Source: Treponema sp. (GTDB lineage: Bacteria; Spirochaetota; Spirochaetia; Treponematales; Treponemataceae). From it: a DNA stretch of 18,005 nt. The stretch is from NCBI GenBank assembly GCA_017617145.1, contig JAFZWX010000041.1:1-18005 (forward strand), written 5' to 3'. Within the stretch, counting starts at the first letter, position 1. Every line of letters begins with the position of its first letter. Positions 7,003 to 13,428 of the stretch are shown here, piece after piece. The translations under genes and the position numbers were made by a program. Below the pieces are notes generated by a model, which saw only the letters and a list, made by a program, of their open reading frames with translations, had not been told where the DNA came from and did not search any database.

Positions 7003-8166
7003 TTAAATCTTTCGGCTTATAATTCCGCCGCCAATGATAACTCCATCCTGATACAATACTACTGATTGGCCCGGAGCAACTGCGTGCTGGGGAATTTCAA
7101 ACATTACTTCCCACTCACTTGCTTCTGGTGAGGTGCGGCGGATTTTTGCTTTAACGGGACGGCTCGCCAGCCTGATTTTTACCATTGCTTCTATCGGCTC
7201 GCATTCTGGTGGCGGAACAACGTCTCCGGCCCACACAAAATCATCTGCAATAAGACCGGCTGAATCAAGTGCACTAGACGGTGCAAGCACTACCACATTA
7301 TTCTTAGCATCAATTGAATGGACATAAACAGGATAACTTACTGCAACACCAAGTCCACGACGCTGACCGATTGTATAATGTTCAATTCCTCTGTGGCGGC
7401 CAAGTACGTGACCATCTAAATCTATAATGTCTCCTGAAACAGAAGGTTTATCGGCAAACAACAAATCAAAATATTCAGAACTTATAAAATCCTGACTTTC
7501 GGCTCGTTCGGCGGCGGCAAGACCTGCTTTTTTGGCAAGCTCAAAAACATCAGACTTTTTCATAAGGGCAAGCGGGAACCGTACCTTTTCCAAAACTACA
7601 GACGGCACGCGGTAAACAAAATAAGTCTGGTCTTTTGAAACATCAGTTGCACTTGCAATCATAAATGGGCGCACATCTGTTCCATACAAACCCTGCTCCG
7701 GGCGGACAATCTTTGCATAATGGCCGGTACAAAAATAATCAAACTTTATTCCAAGCGCTTCTACACCCTGAAGTAGCGCTCCAAACTTAATCATCCTGTT
7801 GCAGCGGATACACGGATTTGGCGTACGACCAGCCCTGTATTCAGCTTTAAAATATTCTATAACTTCGCGTTTGTACTGTTCTTTTACATCAATTACGTGG
7901 TACTCAATATCATACTTTGCACAGAAGCGGCGGCACTCTTCAATATCATCAGTCTCGCCAGGACCAAAACAGGCATCTTTTACAGCTTTTGCTTCATCGC
8001 CCTTTGCAACAGGAAACGAATCGTCCCAAAGCGACATTGTAACTCCAATTACCTTGCAGCCTCGTTCCTTGAGCATGTATGCTGTTAAAGTCGAATCTAC
8101 CCCGCCAGACATTCCGACAACGACTGTATCGCCGGCTTGTGGCATTTGCTGATCAATATATTTCAT
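7003..8166 (-). CDS. mnmA: tRNA-specific 2-thiouridylase MnmA
   Basis: MnmA adenylates and thiolates C2 of the wobble uridine U34 in Lys, Glu and Gln tRNAs. The 387-residue product has the PP-loop SGGVDS at 20-25, then NPCIRCNRMIKFG (Cys119 and Cys122, the latter matching the conserved catalytic cysteine), CTGHYAK, DQTYFVY, and the C-terminal EHYTIGQRRGLG region. The second catalytic cysteine usually lies in SQDIC; here the motif is SQDFIS, with no Cys. The CxxC pair may compensate. I chose the ATG at 8166; an in-frame ATG at 8211 would add 15 residues and overlap the rrf2 gene. The gap to rrf2 is 16 bases, so the two are probably co-transcribed. Rrf2-mnmA neighbourhoods are common because thiolation draws on the IscS/Fe-S sulfur supply; no iscS is present here. 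Confidence 0.95.
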   Translation of the reverse strand: MKYIDQQMPQAGDTVVVGMSGGVDSTLTAYMLKERGCKVIGVTMSLWDDSFPVAKGDEAKAVKDACFGPGETDDIEECRRFCAKYDIEYHVIDVKEQYKREVIEYFKAEYRAGRTPNPCIRCNRMIKFGALLQGVEALGIKFDYFCTGHYAKIVRPEQGLYGTDVRPFMIASATDVSKDQTYFVYRVPSVVLEKVRFPLALMKKSDVFELAKKAGLAAAERAESQDFISSEYFDLLFADKPSVSGDIIDLDGHVLGRHRGIEHYTIGQRRGLGVAVSYPVYVHSIDAKNNVVVLAPSSALDSAGLIADDFVWAGDVVPPPECEPIEAMVKIRLASRPVKAKIRRTSPEASEWEVMFEIPQHAVAPGQSVVLYQDGVIIGGGIISRKI

Positions 8167-8182
8167 ATGAGTTCCCGCTGTT

Positions 8183-8593
8183 TTAAGCTTTTTTATGCAT
8201 GAGGTCTGCAATAGAAACGCTGTTCAAATAACCTGAAATCCGTTTATCAAGTTCTTTCCAAAGAGGAAGCGTACGACAATCATTTTCGCGGTTACACGGA
8301 GCGGCATTGCATTCAAGACAAGCAACAGGCGCCAGAGTTCCTTCTGTTAATGTAAGAATTTCTCCTACCTTGTAATCCTTTGGTTTACGGTTCAGTCTGT
8401 AACCACCGCCCTTTCCGTGAACGCCTTCTACAAATCCGTTCTTTGAAAGAATTGCCATAATTGCTTCAATGTATTTTTGAGAAATTCCCTGACGTTGTGC
8501 AATATCCTTAAGTGGAACAAAAGAATCGCTGCCCTGTTCGGCCAAATCAATCATTACTCTGAGTGCGTATCGTCCGCGTGTTGAAACTATCAT
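8183..8593 (-). CDS. Rrf2-family transcriptional regulator, likely Fe-S binding
   Basis: The 136-residue protein begins MIVSTRGRYALRVMIDLA, the classic Rrf2/IscR opening. A winged helix (VPLKDIAQRQGISQKYIEAI) and the wing GKGGGYRLNR follow. Cysteines at 92, 95, 100 and 106 lie where IscR (Cys92, 98, 104) binds a [2Fe-2S] cluster, so cluster sensing of Fe-S or cysteine status is likely, though the spacing differs from IscR. Family members control iron-sulfur assembly (IscR) or cysteine metabolism (CymR). The ATG has no Shine-Dalgarno and lies 6 bases after a consensus TATAAT, which suggests a leaderless transcript. mnmA follows 16 bases downstream. Confidence 0.93.
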   Translation of the reverse strand: MIVSTRGRYALRVMIDLAEQGSDSFVPLKDIAQRQGISQKYIEAIMAILSKNGFVEGVHGKGGGYRLNRKPKDYKVGEILTLTEGTLAPVACLECNAAPCNRENDCRTLPLWKELDKRISGYLNSVSIADLMHKKA

Positions 8594-8599
8594 ATGTTT

Positions 8600-8628
8600 A
8601 TTATAACACGGTAAACAGCTTTCAACAA
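8600..8628 (-). promoter_or_regulatory. Promoter of the rrf2-mnmA unit, predicted leaderless
   Basis: On the minus strand TTGTTG (8628-8623) is 17 bases from a perfect TATAAT (8605-8600). Only 6 bases separate the -10 box from the rrf2 ATG at 8593, so transcription should begin at or next to the A of the start codon. Confidence 0.7.
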
Positions 8629-8650
8629 GATATCTAGTAGGTAAGTAGGT

Positions 8651-9766
8651 TTAGAAACGTCTGAGCTTAATTGCGCTGAAGGAGCAAATTTCGTGACAGC
8701 AGAAACAGTGTATACATTTTGATTTATCTTTAAGACGTGCTGTTCCATTTGGTCCTTCCAGATCAATACCATGAGCAGGACATATTTGTTCACAGCGACC
8801 ACAGGAACGACATTTTCTTGAATTAAAGTGTGGAGTTTTTATAAAGTATTTTTCTGCTATAAGATCAAACCATTTTGGAAGCATTCCACCTAAGGTTTGA
8901 ACAGGATCCTTTACAATTTTAAAAGTTGTACTACGGCATTCATCTTCAGAGGCTCCGATTGTTTTGATTTCATTTGAAGATTTCAACCAGTAACCACGCT
9001 GTAATGCCTGTTCGAGATATATAATTTTATGAGGATCATAACCTACCAGTGATGCACATTCCCAGTCAAGCGCAAGTACATTATCGGAAGCAGCAAGAAA
9101 ACCAAGTTTAACAGGATCACCCGAACCTGGACCGCCTGGACCTTCCATTCCAACGATGGCATCCATAATTGCGTAGTCGGCATTTGCGGCAATATTCAAA
9201 TCAATCAAGTAATTTCCAAAATCTTCCTTATTTGGAAACTGATAATGTTTTTTAGCTTTATCTAGTCCAATTACAAGTCCAAAAAGATTTTTCATTGCGC
9301 CGGTATAAGACATAAGCTGATGAGTTTTGAGCTTGCACAACGAAACTACAATATCGGCTTCGTCAAACTGCTCTGCAAATTCAAACTGTTTTACTACAAC
9401 CCCTTCAGGACAAGAGACAACTACAGCATTATGAAAATCAGCCCACTCTCCACCATTATAAACAACCTGATCATACATTCCTGTGAGTTTTGCAGAAGTT
9501 GTTGAGTTTGCAATTGCAGGAGACTCCCCTACCAGAACCTTTTCGGCACCACGCTCTAAAAATGCTTTAACAGTAGCGCCCACAACAACAGGATGAGTAC
9601 CAACTGCAAGCTCCGGCTTTTTTGGATAAAGAATATTCGGTTTAAGGAGAACCACCTTTCCCTTAACATCAGGTGGCGGAAGAAGCTCCATTATAGTTTT
9701 GATACATTTATAAACATCATCAAAATTATATGCTTCGCATTTTTGCAAAACTACAGTTTTTGTCAT
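8651..9766 (-). CDS. DUF362 protein with C-terminal 2x[4Fe-4S] ferredoxin domain
   Basis: The 371-residue protein has a DUF362 domain (about 1-300; KVVLLKPNI, GTHPVVVGA, LCKLKTHQLMSYTGAMKNLFG). The C-terminal ferredoxin module has two complete cluster motifs: Cys319, 322, 325, 329 and Cys351, 354, 357, 361 (CRSCGRCEQIC and CIHCFCCHEIC). There are no transmembrane segments or signal peptide, so it is cytoplasmic and probably handles electrons in an anaerobe. The function of DUF362 is not established. The gene starts 10 bases after the metA stop with a strong GAGGGG Shine-Dalgarno, so it is co-transcribed with metA. That context hints at sulfur or methionine metabolism, but this is inference. 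Confidence 0.92.
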   Translation of the reverse strand: MTKTVVLQKCEAYNFDDVYKCIKTIMELLPPPDVKGKVVLLKPNILYPKKPELAVGTHPVVVGATVKAFLERGAEKVLVGESPAIANSTTSAKLTGMYDQVVYNGGEWADFHNAVVVSCPEGVVVKQFEFAEQFDEADIVVSLCKLKTHQLMSYTGAMKNLFGLVIGLDKAKKHYQFPNKEDFGNYLIDLNIAANADYAIMDAIVGMEGPGGPGSGDPVKLGFLAASDNVLALDWECASLVGYDPHKIIYLEQALQRGYWLKSSNEIKTIGASEDECRSTTFKIVKDPVQTLGGMLPKWFDLIAEKYFIKTPHFNSRKCRSCGRCEQICPAHGIDLEGPNGTARLKDKSKCIHCFCCHEICSFSAIKLRRF

Positions 9767-9776
9767 AACCCCTCAC

Positions 9777-10685
9777 TTATACAAAGTTGAACGGCGTTGC
9801 CTGATATACGTAGTAATTTAACCAGTTCGAATAAAATAAATGCGCAGTAGCACGCCAATAACTTGTAGGCATTCGGTTTACATTGTTTGTAGGAAAGTAA
9901 TTCTTAGGAAGAGGAACCTTCATACCCTTATCAGTGTCGCGGTAGAATTCGTTTGCTAAAGTCATTGTATCATATTCAAGATGACCTGTCATAAAAATTT
10001 CGCGGTTATCTTTTGATTTAATAATTGTTACTCCGGCTTCGGCACTTTCGGCAAGGATTACAAGTTCGCGGCATTTTTCAACATCTTCTTTATGAAGTGT
10101 TGTGTGGCGGCTCTGAGGAATTGGGAAGGTGTCGTCAAAACCACGAAGAAGCGGGTCTCCTTCGGTGCAGCGTTCGTTCATAAAAATACCTGACATTTTG
10201 CGGTCAAGAAGATATTTTTTAATTCCGTAATGATGATACAATCCTGCAAAAGCACCCCAGCAAAGATACAAGGTTGAAAAAACATTTTCGCGGGCATAGT
10301 CCATTATTTTGCAAAGGTCTTTCCAGTAATCAACAGATTCAAAAGCAAGCTGTTCAACCGGAGCTCCTGTAATAATCATACCGTCGAATTTTTTTGTATA
10401 AAGCTCGTTTGAAGAAATATAAAATTTTTCAAGATAATCTTCGTCGGTATTTTTGCTAACATGATTTTCCATGCGGACGAGGGAGATTTCAATTTGAAGA
10501 GGTGTGTTTCCAAGCAATCGCAGAAGTTGAGTTTCAGTTTCAACTTTTGTAGGCATAAGATTCACAATTGCAATTTTAAGCGGACGGATATCCTGAGTAT
10601 CTGCACGCTTTTCGGTCATGACAAAGATATTTTCTTTTTCAAGAATTTTACATGCAGGTAAATCGGATTGAATTTTTATAGGCAT
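9777..10685 (-). CDS. metA: Homoserine O-acetyltransferase MetA
   Basis: MetA acylates homoserine, the first committed step of methionine synthesis. The 302-residue product matches the MetA (HTS) family in full: catalytic Cys142 in LCWGAFAGLYHH, and His235 and Glu237 in GHLEYD. Position 111 is Glu (TGAPVEQL), which in this family marks acetyl-CoA users; succinyl-CoA users such as the E. coli enzyme have Gly. I therefore call it an acetyltransferase despite the frequent succinyltransferase annotation. The start follows GAGG with a 6-base spacer. The leader of about 118 bases can form two alternative structures, one of which pairs with the Shine-Dalgarno. The DUF362 gene follows in the same operon. 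Confidence 0.96.
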   Translation of the reverse strand: MPIKIQSDLPACKILEKENIFVMTEKRADTQDIRPLKIAIVNLMPTKVETETQLLRLLGNTPLQIEISLVRMENHVSKNTDEDYLEKFYISSNELYTKKFDGMIITGAPVEQLAFESVDYWKDLCKIMDYARENVFSTLYLCWGAFAGLYHHYGIKKYLLDRKMSGIFMNERCTEGDPLLRGFDDTFPIPQSRHTTLHKEDVEKCRELVILAESAEAGVTIIKSKDNREIFMTGHLEYDTMTLANEFYRDTDKGMKVPLPKNYFPTNNVNRMPTSYWRATAHLFYSNWLNYYVYQATPFNFV

Positions 10686-10803
10686 ACATATCCTCTATTC
10701 TTTTAATCTCTTCAATAGAAGTTATTCCCTCTCGCTGAAAAAGCCTTCAGCCAACAGAAGGAAGTTGTCCTCAGTCTTTTTCAGCTACGGTCATAACTTA
10801 ATT
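10686..10803 (-). ncRNA. Structured metA leader, candidate translational riboswitch
   Basis: On the minus-strand transcript: P1 pairs AAGUUAU (10799-10793) with AUAACUU (10725-10719), 7 bp. P2 pairs GCUGAAAAAG (10785-10776) with CUUUUUCAGC (10743-10734), 10 bp. Inside P2, CAAC (10767-10764) pairs with GUUG (10755-10752) while CCUUC (10761-10757) pairs with GAAGG (10748-10744), the order of an H-type pseudoknot. Downstream, CUUCUAUU (10721-10714) can pair with AAUAGAGG (10699-10692), hiding the Shine-Dalgarno, and it overlaps the 3' strand of P1. The layout is that of a translational switch. I do not recognise any known SAM riboswitch core. The fold was done by eye. Confidence 0.5.
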
Positions 10804-10809
10804 TTTGAC

Positions 10810-10842
10810 ATTATAGCAAATAAGAGATTTATATGCTATAAT
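10810..10842. promoter_or_regulatory. Symmetrical divergent extended -10 promoters (metA and hydrolase)
   Basis: A perfect 9-base inverted repeat, ATTATAGCA (10810-10818) and TGCTATAAT (10834-10842), places an extended -10 element TGCTATAAT on each strand, facing outward. The left one drives metA (start near 10803) and the right one the hydrolase at 10851. Neither has a good -35 box at 17 bases, which fits extended -10 promoters. The inverted repeat could also be an operator. Confidence 0.6.
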
Positions 10843-10850
10843 AATCTGAT

Positions 10851-11855
10851 ATGGAAATCCAAGATGACAGAAAAGCGGCAATAAAAAAGTTAAAGCTTCT
10901 TACTTATAATTCGAAATCAAATCTAGACTCATTCAGACAAAAGATGGAAGAAGCTTTTACAACTGTTTTTCTGCCAAACGGCGTTGAACGAACTGAATAT
11001 AAATATGGAAACATTGACTGCGATATTCTTTCCCCCGAAATGTATTCTTCAAACCGCGTAATGATTTATATTCACGGCGGCTGTTTTTCGGGAGGTTCAC
11101 GCAAAGCCTACAGAACCTTTTGTTCATCACTTGCAACAAAATGTTACTGTCGGGTTGTTATTCCAGAATTCAGACTTGCTCCAGCATATCCATGTCCGGC
11201 TGCCATAGAAGATGTTCAGGCTGTTTTCCGTTCTCTTTTTACAGAAGAACAGATCCAGGCATCATTGAATACCGACAAAGCATCAACACCAAAATTACCA
11301 GAAATTATTATTGCAGCTGATGGTTCTGGTGCAACCATCGCCTGTGCCTTATTATACAACCTTCGTGAACGCTATAAAAACTGCATAAGTCATATTGTTT
11401 TTTTCAGTCCATGGCTTGATTTGTCACCTTCTTCAAAAATCATGTCATCAAAGAAAATCAGTGATGAAATTCTGAATCTTGACGTTTTTAGAAAAAGCGT
11501 TACCGATTACACATATACGGAAAATACAAAAATTTCTTCAGTATCTCCGCTGCTTGCTTCTGATGAACAACTTAAAGGATTTCCACCGGTCTTCATCCAG
11601 ATGGGATCAAAAGAAATTCTTCTGGATGATGCAAAAGAATTCGCAGCCCGTCTTAAAGAAAATGGAAGTAAATGTGAACTTGATATCTGGAAAGGTATGA
11701 TGTTTATGTTCCAGATGGCTGATGAATATTTGCATGAATCACATCTTGCACTTGATAAAGTTGGAAAAGTTGTTACACAGGATTCCGCTGGTCTTGAGCC
11801 TGTAGAAATTGAAAACAAGCCAAAACTAGAACACAGTCTTCATTCGGAGGCTTAA
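10851..11855 (+). CDS. Alpha/beta-hydrolase of the HSL esterase type, probably catalytically dead
   Basis: The 334-residue product has the HSL-family layout: oxyanion-hole motif HGGCFSGG at 75-82, FRLAPAYPCPAAIED (the usual YRLAPExPxPAAxxD), the nucleophile elbow region IIIAADGSGATIA (about 152-164), FFSPWLDLS, and GSKEILLDDA near the acid position (Glu255). Two catalytic positions look lost. The elbow is ADGSG where GDSAG is expected, so Gly158 replaces Ser. The C-terminal WKGMMFMFQ has Phe285 where the GMxHxFQ histidine should be. A shifted nucleophile at Ser159 cannot be excluded. Residues after about 310 are a divergent tail. The gene has no Shine-Dalgarno and starts 8 bases after a TATAAT. 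The U32 gene follows after 2 bases, so they are translationally coupled. The function is unknown. Confidence 0.85.
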   Translation: MEIQDDRKAAIKKLKLLTYNSKSNLDSFRQKMEEAFTTVFLPNGVERTEYKYGNIDCDILSPEMYSSNRVMIYIHGGCFSGGSRKAYRTFCSSLATKCYCRVVIPEFRLAPAYPCPAAIEDVQAVFRSLFTEEQIQASLNTDKASTPKLPEIIIAADGSGATIACALLYNLRERYKNCISHIVFFSPWLDLSPSSKIMSSKKISDEILNLDVFRKSVTDYTYTENTKISSVSPLLASDEQLKGFPPVFIQMGSKEILLDDAKEFAARLKENGSKCELDIWKGMMFMFQMADEYLHESHLALDKVGKVVTQDSAGLEPVEIENKPKLEHSLHSEA

Positions 11856-11857
11856 AA

Positions 11858-13324
11858 ATGGAACTTCTTTCTCCTGCTGGAAACGTTGAAAAACTTTATT
11901 ACGCTTATGCCTACGGAGCAGATGCTGCATACATTGGTCTTAAAAAATTTTCGCTGCGTGTAAAGGCTGATAATTTTTATGATGACGAATACAAAAAAGT
12001 TCAAGAATTAAAAAAACAGTTTCCTGGCCGCCGACTTCATTGTGCTTTGAACATTTCTTTTCACGATGACGAAATTGATTCTCTTAAGCAAAACCTTGAT
12101 TATTTTAAGCTCTACCCTATTGATGCTTTTATTGTTCAGGATATTGGAATTGTTCCGCTGCTCCAAAAAGAATTTCCCGGCGTTCAGCTGCATCTAAGTA
12201 CTCAGTCAAGTTGTGTAAATTCTGAAGCAGTCAAGTTATACAAACAGCTTGGTTTTTCACGCATTGTCCTGGGGCGCGAAATTTCCTTAGACCAGATTAA
12301 ACGCATAAAAGACACTGTTCCCGATATGGAGCTTGAAGCGTTCTGTCATGGAGCAATGTGTATTGCCTACGCAGGCCGATGTTTGATGAGCGCATATTTG
12401 ACAGGACGAAGTGCTCAGAGCGGATTTTGCAGTCACACATGCAGATGGAATTTTAAAGTTGATGGAACTGCTACCCCAGAACAGGCAAAAGCTCTTGCAC
12501 AAAGTGGACTTTTAACAATTGAAGAAGAACAACGTCCGGGAGAAAAGTTTCCGATTTTTGAAGGAGACGATTTTACCGCAGTTTTGTCTTCTAAAGATTT
12601 ACGCATGATTGAACACCTTGCCGATTTTAAGGCAGCCGGAGTTGATTCCCTGAAAATTGAAGGTCGCATGAAAAGTGTTTACTATGTTGCAATGGTAACC
12701 CGCGCCTACCGAAAAGCACTTGATACGCTTGAAGGAAAAATTAGTACTACCGATGCCCAGCCTTTTATTGACGAACTTGAAAACGTTAGTCACCGTGAAA
12801 GTACAACAGGTTTTTACTATAACAAAGCAGAAGCAGATGCAACAACAATTGGTGCAAGTGACAGCAAATACCAGCTTGCCGCACAAATGCACGAAGAAAT
12901 TACAGGCGATGCGTTTGAGAAACTGTATGAATTAGGACAAACTAACTACAAGAAATTTACAGAGCAACTTGAGCAGTTGCACCCCGCTGCCCGCGAAGCA
13001 CGACTTAAAGATTTAGAAATTCACACAGACCGTAAAATTGAAGCCTTTGAAAAAAAAGAAGGCTGGCATATGTATTCGTGCACACCACTCAACATGATTC
13101 AGGCAAACGAAAATATTGAATTTGTTTCTCCAGATTTTGTAAGTGTAACTGCAAAGCCTGAAGAATTTGCACTGATTAATCCTGAAACCGGAACAAAACT
13201 AAACTGGGTTTGCGACGGACACCCCTGTGTTGTTTATTCTAAATATGAACTACCGCATGCCTCGTTACTGCGTACACTTGACCCGGATTATGTTGAAGGG
13301 AAGATAAGAGATACTGGAAGATAG
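11858..13324 (+). CDS. trhP: U32-family tRNA hydroxylation protein (TrhP/YegQ type)
   Basis: TrhP makes 5-hydroxyuridine at tRNA position 34 in a prephenate-dependent way in E. coli. The 488-residue product matches the family: ELLSPAGNVEKLYYAYAYGA at the N-terminus, FSLRVKADNF, LHLSTQSSCVN, LGREISLDQI, and the hallmark U32 block EAFCHGAMCIAYAGRCLMSA with Cys168 and Cys175, then Cys191 and Cys195 (FCSHTCRW), the probable Fe-S ligands. Cys163 is an extra cysteine. A C-terminal domain is present, and the length is slightly above that of E. coli TrhP. A GGAGG Shine-Dalgarno lies inside the end of the upstream hydrolase gene. The stop codon TAG coincides with the edge of a palindromic repeat, so the last residues may come from a repeat insertion. 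RlhA, a related U32 protein acting on 23S rRNA, is longer and less likely. Confidence 0.88.
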   Translation: MELLSPAGNVEKLYYAYAYGADAAYIGLKKFSLRVKADNFYDDEYKKVQELKKQFPGRRLHCALNISFHDDEIDSLKQNLDYFKLYPIDAFIVQDIGIVPLLQKEFPGVQLHLSTQSSCVNSEAVKLYKQLGFSRIVLGREISLDQIKRIKDTVPDMELEAFCHGAMCIAYAGRCLMSAYLTGRSAQSGFCSHTCRWNFKVDGTATPEQAKALAQSGLLTIEEEQRPGEKFPIFEGDDFTAVLSSKDLRMIEHLADFKAAGVDSLKIEGRMKSVYYVAMVTRAYRKALDTLEGKISTTDAQPFIDELENVSHRESTTGFYYNKAEADATTIGASDSKYQLAAQMHEEITGDAFEKLYELGQTNYKKFTEQLEQLHPAAREARLKDLEIHTDRKIEAFEKKEGWHMYSCTPLNMIQANENIEFVSPDFVSVTAKPEEFALINPETGTKLNWVCDGHPCVVYSKYELPHASLLRTLDPDYVEGKIRDTGR

Positions 13325-13428
13325 ATTCCCGTGTCAAGCACGGGAATGACATAAATCCTGTGTCATTGCCGGACTTGACCGGGAATAACATAAATCCTGT
13401 GTCATTGTCGGGCTTGACCCGACAATCT
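13322..13428. repeat. Three-unit palindromic repeat cluster between convergent genes
   Basis: There are three related units. The first is ATTCCCGTG-TCAAG-CACGGGAAT (13325-13347). A degenerate inverted unit lies around 13365-13386 with loop CTTGA. A perfect inverted unit ATTGTCGGG-CTTGA-CCCGACAAT ends near 13426. Units two and three form a tandem repeat with a 39-base period, both containing ACATAAATCCTGTGTCATTG. The cluster fills the gap between the converging U32 and GH43 genes and may also act as a bidirectional terminator. Confidence 0.85.

Noticed and set aside
8590..8802. Open frame overlapping the end of the DUF362 gene and the rrf2 promoter
   Set aside because: It is an out-of-frame shadow of the ferredoxin domain; the conserved cysteine motifs are in the other frame.
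10686..10803. metA leader considered as a classical SAM-I riboswitch or T-box
   Set aside because: The conserved SAM-I core and a T-box sequence with terminator are not visible, so it is listed only as an unassigned structured leader.
10805..10842. TTGACA at 10805-10810 as the -35 box of the hydrolase promoter
   Set aside because: The distance to TATAAT at 10837 is 26 bases, too long for sigma-70; the extended -10 explains the promoter better.
13322..13428. Repeat cluster considered as a CRISPR array
   Set aside because: The units are palindromes in opposite orientations with no regular unique spacers and no cas genes nearby.
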